Assembly (NCBI GenBank): GCA_949825065.1
Contig: OX463856.1
Span: 596,702 to 660,701, forward strand
Length of the DNA: 64,000 nucleotides
Source of the DNA: Odontocerum albicorne
Taxonomy: Eukaryota > Arthropoda > Insecta > Trichoptera > Odontoceridae
Reading direction: 5' to 3'
How positions within the stretch are numbered: the stretch's first letter is position 1; the number at the start of each line of letters is the position of its first letter. This document shows, piece by piece, positions 35,701-46,004 of the stretch. A program made the position numbers and the translations under genes. Under the pieces are notes generated by a model, which did not search any database, was not told the DNA's origin, and saw only the letters and a program-made list of their open reading frames with translations.

Positions 35701-38700
35701 CCTGACTTACCAAGTAGTTTGTAGAACACCTGACTTACGCAATCTTGGAGGTGTGCATTCGATTGTCATAGATCTTTTAAGTAGTACTCTAGTCTGGTTT
35801 TTAATTATGGCTTATTAACACATCTCTGGTTGATTTTAAGGTATTTTCACAAAACAATTAACCCACCAGTTTATATATTGTATCCAATAAAAGTGTAATA
35901 CAATCATAAATGTTGACAGAATGAGTTTAATGTTTCCCCTTATCCTTCATTTTTGTGAATTTAACAATGGCATTTTGCGTTTACAAATCAGTGAAATATC
36001 CTTTATAAAATAAACGTTCTAATTCACATGCTCTTTTTTTGTTTAATATGATTATTGTGGGATATTTACACTTATGACAACCCTATTTACTAGTACTATT
36101 ATGATATATGTTGCTTGATTTTGCATTATGTTTTGTGTAAACGATCTGTCCTAAGATGGGGTGAAGTGGCATATGCTTAGAGGGCAGGTAGAAGAACACT
36201 TTGTATATTTCATTGAGAAAATTAAAACGTCTGAACCAAACAAATATATCCAACTTTTGAAAGTTTCAATGAAATTATACCAAAATATATATTTTTTGCT
36301 GTGAATTGTCAAATCTCACGAGCACCTGCAGCTCGGACTTGTTGCATTGTTTATGTGTCGATTTTTCGAGTGTTCTTCGGGTAAGACATTCTCTAGGAAC
36401 AGGCAAAAAGTCGGATTATAGAATTATCTGCTAATGTAAAGTTGTGTTAACATTTAATTAAATGAAGTAATAATTAAAATACGAGTCTTTTAACTTAATC
36501 AAGTGGAATAAAGGAACTGCATTATCCATCGAACTATCAGAAATGGAAATTTTACTCCGGAGGCTGGGCAGATATCGAGATAACTTGGCTTAAATGATAA
36601 TGTTAGATGACTTGTTGAGGAAACCCTAAGGCATTTTAAAAGCCCCTGTCACAAATACTGAACTGTTAAAGACTCACATTGAGATTGTTCCCCATCTGCT
36701 CGATCTGGAAGAAGTGCTTTTGTAGTGGACTGAGCGAGAAGGCGAGCACCGCAGCGTGCGCCCGCTCCCAGAATTTGGAGGAGTGGTACAACCGCTGAAA
36801 CAGCTGACGAAGCGCGCAGGGCACGTTGCTGCCCACCAAGTTCCAGTACTCCTCGGCTTCATACACCAGATTCCCCTCGTTACAGTCCGTATCAACATCC
36901 TGTAACAAAACAATATAGAATATGTTTTCATTTCATCATAATCATCAGCCCGGTTGACTTCAGTAATAACAATCATCAGCCTGGTTGACTTCAGTAATAA
37001 CAATCATCAGCCCGGTTGACTTCAGTAATAACAATAATCAGCCCGGTTAACTTCAGTAATAACAATTTATAGAGTGCTGTTCAGAGAGCAAACTCTCCTC
37101 ATAGATGCTCTAACTCGAACGCACTATTATTGACAGATTAAAAAATTAACTGTGATTCACAGTCTTGGTGCTCCCCTGATGATGAGGTGAAAACCTCGAA
37201 ACCGGTAGGGTTATACTGTTACGTAAAGTGGAACAAACAGTTTATTAACATATTTATATAGTATATTAGTTGAGGGTAAAGATAGGAAGGTGGTGGCTGT
37301 TAGATATTTTTGGTAAGAAACCGCAGAAAATTTACCGAAGATGAACTACAAAGAAACCTTTGTTAATCTTACAATATCATATGTGATAGTAATACAATCC
37401 GGCATTTGGTATAGTATAGTGTATGAACGTAGTGTTCACATGCCACCATACAATTTTGACTTACCAAAAAGAGTGTTCATAAAACATCATACATTTTGAT
37501 AAGACCTCCCAAAAAAAGGTTTTTTTTCTAGTGATGGATAGCTTGTTCGGAGTTTCGGTCCGATGGTAGGACACCTTACTCCTTCATCGGATAAGTTCTG
37601 ACTGTTAAGATATTTATTGGAAATTTTTGGATCTTTTTGGGAATCGGGAAAGGATAGGTTTGTGGTAATTGTTTTGATTTTATGAATGATTATGATAAAT
37701 TATAAACGATTAAATACATATATAAATATGATGATATATACATAATATTAAATACAAATATACATAAATTTGTGTCGTCACACACTGTTTTATATTGAAT
37801 GGGTGAAAAAAAAATGAATTGTGAATAAATTATAAGAATGAATATAGTATATGTAGATAAGTAAATGAGTGGGGAAATGTGTGTGACTTTTATAAACATA
37901 TTAAGGTGTAGAAAATGTTCATTGAAGGTGAGAAATGCGGTTGCCTATGGGGGTAAACTGTCTGCCGGAGGAATTATCGATGATGGGGTGTTCAGAGTGA
38001 CAATCGGGGGGTCATTTGGGGGGATGATTAGAGTTAAAGAGGGGGGGGGTCGGGGGGATGTTTCGCAATATTGATTTCGGACGAGTGTGTCTGAAACTGG
38101 TGTTCGCGTTGTAGTTATCTAAGGCTTTTATGACTGGGTTGGGATGACGGGAGTCTTCAAGTGCTTCCTTAAGCTGCACATGCCACCCAAATCTCTAATA
38201 CTAAGAAGTAGACCGTCTCACGCCACAGGACTAACAACAACAAAAGCTGTATCACAATACGCCATCACATTAGATTGATTTGAAATAATTAATTTATTAG
38301 GTGTTAAATATAAACCTCTCCTCTCTTTTACGCATTGGAGGCCGTAGTCAATTTCCGATAATGCAGAAAAAAAGGTGCCAATCTGGTAGAGATCGTCTAG
38401 TTACAATACTCGATGAAACGCGAGTTCCGTGCCTACTTCAGAGGATCTAAATTCCGTGCCTACTTCACGCTTATTAATAATTCAGATGTGTTGAGGGTTA
38501 TCATACCAAAAATATCACATAATAGCACACAATGCTGCGGATTGATAATGTAAAGAAGAACATTGAGTTATGAACACGGGAGTACTTCACCTCAGGCTCC
38601 GGTATCCCTTTGCAGCCGATGGTCTTGAGTACGGCGTACCTGAGCAGTGAGCACGTGCTGTACATCAGCTCTGTTATGCGATACGCGTTCTCCACGAGAA

Positions 38701-41700
38701 TGCTATCCTCCTTCTTGCACTCGTACTCCACGGTCTGCTTGATCACCTGCGGAGTGACACTTAATACAGTTATTGATTAAATACAGAGTGATATATAAAT
38801 TATATTCTGAGAGAAGGAAAGTAAAAAGTCAGAGAAATCGTAGAGGTTGTCTGAGGAGGTGAATGTGGAAGGGGTCAAATATACGTGTCGATTAAGAAAA
38901 GTATAGCGTTATATCTCTCTACCTGCCTCGACAGGAAAATGGTGACGGGAAAAAATTCAACATGGCCCAGAACTGGTAGTAGAGATGGAGACAGCCGGGG
39001 TGCCGAAGCATAACAGGGAGGACCGGGATACTCAACATAACATAAATAAATACTTTTAGGTTTTTTTTTTCATACCTTGGAAAACTGACAAAGGCTAGGA
39101 TAGCATTGTGCTCCGGAAAGAAGCGTGGAAGCCCAGTAGGAGTGGATAAAAGCCAACTGCGCCAAGTAGCCGGAGTCTGCAGCGGTCATACGGAGCAACA
39201 CGTCTCGCAGCTCGGCCAGTAGCGGAGAGCCGCGCAGGAAGGAGCGGTGCGACCAGACGCCCCTGAAATCATCCATGTTAATAGTTTTGTCATTCATTCG
39301 TGTGAAGTCCTTCAACATACTGATGGCGTCTGAACGGTCGGTCAGTTCGACCCTTCTTGAGATCCTTTCACACATCTAGCTTTTGAAAGCTAGATGTGGG
39401 AAAAACAGTCAGTATGCTGTGAACAGGCGTCAGCGTTCCCAAATGACTTAGCAGGATTCACATATCTATGATAGCTGCGGAAGTGTGTGCGCATCTGAGA
39501 TCAAACTGTTCTCTCACAGAAGATCACATGATAAACGTGGGGAAACAGCTTGAGATTGAGGTTTGAATGGCGACGGGATCCTCAACTACGAGGCCATGCA
39601 ACGACAATGATCCTATAACATATATTAACTGTCAATTCAGACATATTGAAGACCACAGCTCATTGTTGTTTTTCATAGCTTATAAATATCTGAAGAAAAA
39701 TCGTCTCACTCAGAAATATCCTTGCTTAGAATCGTCTAGTATAGAAAACATTTTTGCGCAAAATCATCTAGCCTATAAATACGAGTATATTTGAGAAAAA
39801 TCGTCAAACTCAAAAACCTTTTGTACTGAATCGTCTAGATCAAAACATATACCATACTTGCGCAGAATTGTCTAGATCGGAAATATCCTTGAACGGAATT
39901 GTCTAGCTTACCATATTATATAAATATCCTTAGTTTAGAGATATCCTTAAGCAGATTTATTCTTTGTAATTTATTTTTATCAAACACTGTTTATTCCACT
40001 TTTTTGTAACGGTATAACCCTACCGGTTTCAAGGCTTTCACCTCATTTTCAGGGAAGCACAAACAAGACTAAATTCTGTTCGAACTGGTACCGACATACA
40101 CGCTTCAAAGATTGGGGACAGAGGGGTAAGGGAGGCATGGGACGATTTCGGCCAAGAGCGGAGAGATTTTTGGGATATAACTGTTTACAAGATGTTCTTT
40201 GTGTTTGGACGGGTACCGATAGACAATTACACCAATTTCTTAAATATTCTAATTCTATAGAGAGTTTTATAAAATTTACACTTGAAACAGAACAGGACGG
40301 AAAATTAAATTTTTTGGACCTAACATTATCTCGAAAAAATGGCACATTTGACTTTGATATATATAGGAAAGATACTTATTCAAACTCTATAATTCCAGCA
40401 ACTTCCAACCATCCTAATAACCATAAATTCGCCGCCTTTAACTGTATGCTTCATAGATTTCTCAGTGTCCCTTTAACCAACGATAATTAAAAAAATGAAT
40501 TAATAACAATTAAAAAAATTGCTACAAGTAATGGTTATCCTGGAAGTCTCATTGATACACTTAAAAAAATAAACTAATAAAAGATTATATATTTAACGAC
40601 ACCTATATTACACCTATAAATAGAGTCATATAATATATATAAAAATATATCACACGAAATAACCAAAAAAATTCCAAGTCACATAAAGCCAGCTTTTTAC
40701 ACTAATTTTAATCTCCGGAAACTCTTATTTAATGGGAAAGGCAAAAATGGAATACTTAGCAACAGTGGTGTGTATAAACTTTTATGTGCTAACTGTGATA
40801 ATTTTTATATAGGAAACACAGGAAGATCTTTTGAAAAGAGATTTATTGAACAAAAATCCGCCTTAACAAATCCTCTAATTTATTCTGAAATGGCTAATCA
40901 TTGTCACCGTATAAACCATACATTTTCTATCGGTAATGCCAAATTCTTACATATCAGTGGTAACGGAAATTAATTGGACAGATTAGAGGCCCTAGAAATT
41001 TCTAAGTCAGTACATCGAACAGAACATCTCGTAAACAGTTATATTCCAAAAATCTCTCCGCTCTTGGCCGAAATCGTCCCATGCCTCCCTTAGCCCTCAG
41101 TTCCCAACCGTTGAAGCGTGTATATCGGTACCAATTCGAATAAAATTTAGTCTTGTTTGTGCTCCCCTGAAGATGAGGGGAAAGCCTTGAAACCGGTAGG
41201 GCTATACCGTTACAAAAAGAAGAATAAACAGTGTTTGATAAAAATAAATTACAATGTCTTTAAACCTCCACAACGTTAATGCCTTAACTATAAACAACAG
41301 ATTTATTCTTGTGCAGAAACCGACGCTATATATCTAAATTATTGAAGTGAAACTTCTATGAGCGCGGTAGGGCCAATCGGCCTAAACGTCACGAAAAGTG
41401 AAACGGTGTATTAAATTATTATTTTTTTATTATTTATTTTTATTATATATTTTATTTATTAATAAATTATTATTAATTATTTTAATATTAATAATTATTT
41501 ATTATTAATATTATTTTAACATTACTAAGTGCATTATATTATTATTGAAATTGTTATTTATTATTAAAAATAAATATTTTTTGTTACATATTGTTTTTAT
41601 ATTAATATATTTAATAATTATTAATTTTATTTTATATATAAATTACTTTATTCTATTTAATATATAATTTATAGTTAATTTATAATTATATTATTATTAT

Positions 41701-44700
41701 ATTATAATAAATTATAATATAATTAATAAGTAATATAATGGTACAAATAGTATATTATTAATACGAGTAATATAATAAAAATAATGTAATCAAAAATAAA
41801 TTATTTAATAATTATTTGAAAATAACTAATTTATTAATTAATGATTACATAAAAATATTGTCATATTTAATATTAAAAAATATAAATTTAATATTATTAA
41901 GTGTATTATATTGTTATTAAAATGAATATTTATTATTAAAATTATTATTATTTATTATTAAAAATAAAATAATTATTTTTTTTCTTTAATTAAAAGAGAT
42001 CTTCTGGAATGAAATATCCACATAACCATTGTTTATGTAATTAAGAGAGATTCTTTTGATTTGAATTCCACGTAACCATTTCCTCATCCTAAAAAAATAA
42101 TAAAAATCGTTAACAAATGGAAAAAAAGCAATGCGTTAAATTAACTTTTCCTAGAAACTAAGAAGTTTCACTTCTACCGCGCGAGAGTCTCACGCATCTG
42201 TTTTTTTTTTTTAAGTCTCAGTCCTCCCTCAATTGAGTTATAGTAAGACTACACATACGAGTAAGTTATGATTATTTTGAAAAATATTTTACCTAAGCAG
42301 AGGAATCACTTCCGGGTCCGTGAAATTATGGGCATAACTGAAATGGCATTTCTTGCATGGTTTTTCAACTGGTGGATTCACGTATTCCCCCTTAAATAAA
42401 TAAATAAAATTAGTATTAAGGACGGAAACTTTCCTACTTGAAGATATGATAAAACAAAAATAACAATTAAGTCAACAAGTAATACGAGTACAATACATTT
42501 TTTTCTTCTTCAAAACTATTCCGAAGTTTTGTTCTCAAAATGATGGCGCACTCCGAAGATTACTTCTTCGTCACTTTTATCAAAAAAAAAAACAATCGAG
42601 GGAATCATTAATAAAAAAAGGAGTCGAGATTATACTCGTAGAATAAGTAATTATTTTATTGGAAAACACAATTTTAAATGACAGCTTTTACACCAACAGA
42701 ATTGTCGTGTAATATTATAAATAATCTAGCGCATTGTCATGCAATAATATCATGTGTCGTGACATATTTTTATGGAGTGTTATTTATATGGTATCTCTGT
42801 GGTTATTTATATGGTATCACATGTCCCAACTCGGAGTTTACTGGTTCGATTCCTGTTGGAACCCAATTTTTTTTTTAAATATATTCCAGTCTGATTTTCA
42901 CTAACGTCTCTTTAACATCTTTCTGGTTGGTCGGAATATATTGGTACATGCCAATAAATGAATATATTGGCACATGCCAGCCACGTCAAGTAATTTGATC
43001 CCTCACGTTCTATTGAGTCTTCTGTCACACTCGTAATGAATTTAAAGAGACCGAGACTCATTTTTGAATGAAAAGCTGGATAAGTGGATGAAAATATATT
43101 TTTATAAATTACTTGCAAACATATCATCGTGACATTTTCCTACTTGGATAGGCAGAAATAAAAGGGTATCATAATTTCCTACCACCACATATTTTCTTCT
43201 CCTCCTCCATATTCATACATATTCTTAAACAGTTGCTTCTACTTCACTTACTTTTTATCTTTCTTTATTTCAAAATTTCATTCATTCGGTACGGCCATAC
43301 TTTTGTCGGTTGTCTTCAATCACGAGTTCCACTTTTGCTTTCGTTGAAAACTTCTTTAATCAGCATTTCATCACTCATCCGTTCAATATGTCCAAACCAC
43401 CTTAACGAACTCCTATCACTCTAATACTAATGCATCTGTTTTCAGCTCATATTCATCTTCATAATAACATTTCTTATTCTGTTATGCATCGACACGACAC
43501 GTGATCGTTGAGTGATCAATATCACTCCAAAAGTGCTATAGTTATCATAAAGTGCTTCACCAAATTGACAAAGAAAACCTTAGTAATAGCCACTGCATGG
43601 TACAAAAAAGAAAACCTAAGTAATAGCCACTGCATGGTACAAAAAAGAAAACCTAAGTAATAGCCACTGCATGGTACAAAAAAGAAATCCTAAGTTATAG
43701 CCACTGCATGGTACAAAAAAGAAAACCTATGTAATAGCCACTGCATGGTACAAAAAAGAAAACCTAAGTTATAGTCACTGCATGGTACAAAAAAGAAAAC
43801 CTAAGTAATAGCCACTGCATGATTTTCTTTATCTTCAATCTGCTGGTTTTTGTCATCCTCGAAAACGTCTGTCAACTGTAAATGTCAGTTCCGGCTTGAA
43901 CTTCTAAAAACTGCAATAACTCAATAAGAAGCGAAGCTTATGTGGGTCGAACGAGTGTGGGGAAAATAACTTTTGGTCTCTATATGCTCCATATTGGGAG
44001 TGTAAATGTTAATAGCTTATCTCTTTGGAACTGTACTAGGTAGTATTTCATTTTCATTGAAACATTTTGTGGGTTTATTGCCAAGTGACAATCTCTTCAA
44101 ATCAACCAGAAATGTGTTAAAGAAGCTTTAAGTGAAAATCAGCTAGCAAACCTTGTTGAAAAAAAACTCGACACCAACAGAAATGAATCCTGCAGCCCCC
44201 AGAATAGGTCTCTTTGAGTTAATTAAGAGTGTGACAGAAGACACAATACAACGTTAGGGACCCAATTACTTGCCGTGGCTGCCACCGGAGAGGACTATGT
44301 AAGCCAATTTGTGATAGGCATATCCTGTTGCATACTAGAATATGGCGAGGGGCTTCAGTACTTGCAGTTTATCGCCGTCTTCTTTCTCCATTGAGCCCCC
44401 GATAGTTAGCAACAGTTCTACGCTGCCTGGCTCCATCTACTACTATTTGGTTCCAATTATGCTAAGCATTTACATTCTTACGCATCTCATGCAGTACGTC
44501 CTTATATCTCTTGGCGAGCTGCAAGTCTTCCGTCAGCTCGCCAAAGACGATATTTCTTTGAAGTCTATACTCTGGCATACGAGTTATGTGTCCAGACCAA
44601 CACTGATGGAAACTCGACACTAGGATCACGATACTACAGCAGTTTGCTTCTCTCAAAACGGTAATGTTTAATTCATCTTTAAGAGGGTAACGGTGCTTAC

Positions 44701-45526
44701 CCGCCCCTCACATGCTTCAAGTGTATGATACATGAACTATACTTAAGAAATTGTAGCACGGTTCCTGTGACAGTTCACTAATTTTCCCCAATACAACCTT
44801 GTAACGACGTTCAGTAATTTTAATTATTTAATCAACTTTAATATAAGCCTCGGTTCTAATAAATAGCAAGTAATTTAGGTAAATGCATTACGTAAAACTA
44901 ACGATAAAGACAAATTAATACATCTTGTTACCAATTAACAAAAATATATCAGTTTGTTAAAATCAAATAATATTTGGCGACGTTCGTCAAAAGTCACTAC
45001 GTTAGTCCGCATTGGCTAGGGATGGGGTATACGATAATTGGATTTTCGATTTTTTTTTATACAATACATAAGATTAAATGTTCATAATTAGTATTAATTC
45101 ATAGTGGATCTTGGCCTATTTATAGATAGATACAAATCATACAATACATAAGAAAGTCAGTATAATGATAATAAGGAATCAAAACGTCAGTTTAGAGAAA
45201 ACAATTTTTCGATTTATAAAAAACTATTCGATTTAAAAAAAAACAATTTTACCCAATCCCTTCGAGACATGAGGTTTAAACGTCACAGGAACCATCCTAC
45301 ATTTTTCCAAGTAAAAACAACATTATGTCCACAGCATCCACCTATCAAATTTTCAATCGTCCAGAAACATAAGCTGTTTGACATCGTCACTCACGCGTTG
45401 TACGTATCTATCCCCTAGGCTAGTTCACCTCATTAAAAATAAACTTCAAAATATAGCCCACGTTACCATAAGCAAAACAACCAGACCCAAAAATACGGAG
45501 AAAAACAAAGAAACGCCAAACTTCAT
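32630..45526 (-). CDS. Gene B: secreted 14-cysteine protein, complete six-exon model
   Basis: I do not recognise the family. Exons in order: 45526-45467, 42390-42293, 39262-39076, 38746-38591, 36899-36678, 32797-32630; all use GT-AG sites. The 296-residue product starts with a hydrophobic leader (MKFGVSLFF then GLVVLL) typical of a signal peptide, then PCKKC (32, 35), PLLAELRD, C106 and C111, C125, C147, IGCKG (160), C173, C195, RCCC (255-257), C268 and C290. No further membrane segment is seen, so a secreted disulfide-rich helical protein is inferred. It shares 12 cysteines and all comparable intron phases with gene A. Introns hold a Penelope element, satellites and an AT-only island. Confidence 0.78.
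33057..33375. repeat. 44-bp minisatellite, about 7 copies
   Basis: Unit AAATACATCACATTTAGCAT plus CTCTACAAGAACTCAAGCACCTAC, with very little divergence. It lies in the last intron of gene B. About 3 copies remain at 60720-60870. Confidence 0.92.
33410..34290 (+). mobile_element. Jockey-like LINE 3' part (RT C-terminal region)
   Basis: Frames read KIRKLGYIFRMI, then ARYPTVELFRVYRVLNI, FTIARVKTSF, and APMTYNGVPNSIKIKEGKPF, the C-terminal extension of a Jockey-clade RT. It ends at 34050 with TGA, then about 240 bases of valine-rich 3' tail. Broken near 33600-33730. A better copy lies at 60895-61527. Confidence 0.8.
34290..34710. other. LINE 3' flank and AT-rich DNA
   Basis: 34310-34480 recurs at 61770-61950 and partly at 57920-58220. 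The remainder is AT-rich with no gene. Confidence 0.6.
34712..35640. repeat. 73-bp satellite, about 12 copies
   Basis: Unit TTTTATTGTAGTATGCTTTC continuing through CCCCATTCATCGAACCTTCG. TGGTTTAG and TGCTTTCG variants alternate irregularly. Lies in the last intron of gene B; it is not coding, although frames are locally open. Confidence 0.93.
35655..35770 (+). repeat. tRNA-derived SINE with internal 29-bp repeat
   Basis: CCTCCGTAGCCTAGTTTG (A box) and GTGTGCATTCGATTGTC (B-box-like). The block TAGTTTGTAGAACACCTGAC is present twice. Confidence 0.5.
35780..36640. other. Gene B intron, nothing recognised
   Basis: Unique AT-rich intron DNA. No open frame, satellite or transposon domain is visible. 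Confidence 0.5.
36678..36899 (-). CDS. Gene B exon 5
   Basis: 222 nt, phase 0, acceptor TTGTTACAG, donor AAT|GTGAGT. Reads DCNEGNLVYEAEEYW, VPCALRQLFQRLYHS and WERAHAAVLAFSLS. Codons are notably GC-rich compared with the AT-rich introns. Confidence 0.88.
36941..37070. repeat. 31-bp tandem repeat, 4 units
   Basis: Unit ATCATCAGCCCGGTTGACTT plus CAGTAATAACA, starting 41 bases from the acceptor of gene B exon 5. Confidence 0.9.
37173..37215 (+). ncRNA. Hammerhead-ribozyme-like motif, best copy
   Basis: CTGATGA at 37176-37182, one extra T, GAGGT-GAAA-ACCTC hairpin, then GAAA, ACC-GGTAG-GGT and TTATAC. Every invariant core base is present. The 5' neighbour GTGCTCCC does not pair with the downstream TACTGTTACG, so stem I is unclear. 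Confidence 0.55.
37260..38500. other. Gene B intron, no gene
   Basis: Open frame 37865-38074 (+) is glycine-rich because of a G-rich low-complexity tract near 38035-38060. No homology is recognised. A short direct repeat of TCTAAATTCCGTGCCTACTTC-like sequence is at 38425-38470. Confidence 0.5.
38591..38746 (-). CDS. Gene B exon 4 (IGCKG)
   Basis: 156 nt, phase 0, acceptor CTCCGCAG, donor GAG|GTGAAG. Reads VIKQTVEYECKKED, then YSTCSLLRYAVLKTIGCKG. Cysteine 125 is absent from gene A. Confidence 0.87.
39076..39262 (-). CDS. Gene B exon 3
   Basis: 187 nt, one base plus 62 codons, acceptor GATTTCAG and donor AAG|GTATGA. Reads GVWSHRSFLRGSPLLAELRD then YWASTLLSGAQCYPSLCQFSK. The open frame extends upstream to 39375 but the acceptor, phase and gene A alignment place the border at 39262. 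Confidence 0.85.
39371..39398. repeat. Perfect 13-bp inverted repeat
   Basis: CACATCTAGCTTT and AAAGCTAGATGTG flank a two-base centre, about 110 bases upstream of gene B exon 3 on its minus strand. Confidence 0.8.
39400..39955. repeat. Degenerate tandem repeat with TCGTCTAG
   Basis: The stretch 39670-39950 repeats AAATATC..TTG..AGAATCGTCTAG in units of roughly 40-50 bp that are strongly diverged. 39400-39660 is unique intron DNA. Confidence 0.5.
40013..40056 (-). ncRNA. Hammerhead-like motif in left Penelope end
   Basis: Minus: CTGAAAA in the core, stem II GAGGT-GAAA-GCCTT with G-T pairs, then GAAACCGGTAGGGTTATACC. The CUGANGA box has an A for G, so it is probably impaired. Confidence 0.5.
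41164..41207 (+). ncRNA. Hammerhead-like motif in right Penelope end
   Basis: CTGAAGA at 41167-41173 fits CUGANGA. Stem II GAGGG/GCCTT loses one pair, then GAAACCGGTAGGGC. Stem II differs from the 37173 copy mainly at paired positions. Confidence 0.5.
41400..41990. repeat. Almost pure A/T island
   Basis: About 590 bases of TTATTA/TAATAT-like sequence with only scattered G or C. Lies next to the Penelope copy in the second intron of gene B. Not coding. Confidence 0.9.
42293..42390 (-). CDS. Gene B exon 2 (PCKKC)
   Basis: 98 nt = 32 codons plus two bases, acceptor TTATTTAAG, donor CTTAG|GTAAAA. Reads VEKPCKKCHFSYAHNFTDPE. Equivalent to gene A 21920-22035. Confidence 0.72.
42765..42880 (+). 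repeat. tRNA-derived SINE ending in poly(T)
   Basis: TGTGGTTATTTATATGG (weak A box) and a perfect B box GGTTCGATTCC near 42843-42853, then a T-run. Confidence 0.55.
42900..43560. other. Gene B intron, nothing recognised
   Basis: Unique sequence with C/T-rich stretches at 43190-43440. Local open frames carry no recognisable domain. Confidence 0.45.
43570..43830. repeat. 37-bp minisatellite, about 7 copies
   Basis: Unit GAAAACCTAAGTAATAGCCA plus CTGCATGGTACAAAAAA, nearly identical copies. Confidence 0.93.
44340..44660 (-). mobile_element. LINE C-terminal tail remnant
   Basis: Minus frame reads CWSGHITRMPEYRLQRNIVF, then GEL and RYKDVLHEMRKNVNA. This is the GHxxRM..GEL..RYKD tail found on many arthropod LINEs. 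Lies between gene B exons 1 and 2. Confidence 0.7.
44660..45460. other. Gene B first intron, no feature
   Basis: AT-rich unique DNA up to the signal-peptide exon. Nothing recognised. Confidence 0.5.
45467..45526 (-). CDS. Gene B signal-peptide exon
   Basis: ATG at 45524-45526 opens 20 codons, MKFGVSLFFSVF then LGLVVLLM, ending ATG|GTAACG in phase 0. A basic residue followed by a long hydrophobic run is a textbook leader. A TCAGT initiator-like site lies about 60 bases upstream near 45585. Phase matches the next exon at 42390. Confidence 0.7.
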
Positions 45527-46004
45527 GATGAGTCAGGTATAAAGAACACGAATCAGTTCCGTTCAACTCTACGGACTGACAGTTGTAGACGCATTTCAAA
45601 ACCTCAATAGATCTCGTTTAATGATTAATTTTACTGTTCATAATTATAATATAATATAATCCGTAATAACGTATCGTGACTAAGTTATATCGTGCTGTAT
45701 TGTTCAATTATGGAATGAACGATTTTATTTAAAAAAAATATATATTTTAATAATTGCGGTTTTAAAACGTTTATAAGTACTAGTAAAAGAGAAAATGGAT
45801 CACTGGTCAACAAAACAGAGGAACATTTGACGATAATGAACTTATCCAAAAACTCAACACTTCTATAAAACAATAAAAATGTCGCTTGGGGTATTTTTTC
45901 TATTTTAAGTAATGACTCGGAGATTAGTAATTACACTTTCGCTTTATCAAGGTTTTATAGTATTTCATTAAATCTGTATTATCATTGAAAGTATCTGAAT
46001 ATTT

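Larger units (their letters stand above)
39960..41260 (+). mobile_element. Penelope-like element, truncated, with inverted ends
   Basis: Plus-strand RT remnant: QDVLCVWTGTDRQLHQFLKY, then KLNFLDLTLSRKNGTFDF and IYRKDTYSNSIIPATSNHP (40170-40490). A GIY-YIG endonuclease follows: SGVYKLLCANCDNFYIGNTG RSFEKRF, given in two parts (40765-40970). About 210 bp at 39960-40170 is repeated inverted at 41040-41260, both carrying hammerhead-like motifs. This end structure and domain pair are typical of Penelope elements. Stops around 40490-40770 and 5' truncation make it non-autonomous. Confidence 0.88.

Noticed and set aside
37865..38074. Glycine-rich plus frame
   Set aside because: Generated by a G-rich low-complexity tract inside a gene B intron.
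39263..39375. Upstream extension of gene B exon 3 to an ATG at 39375
   Set aside because: A strong acceptor and the gene A phase place the exon edge at 39262, and the leader plus PCKKC exons join correctly there.
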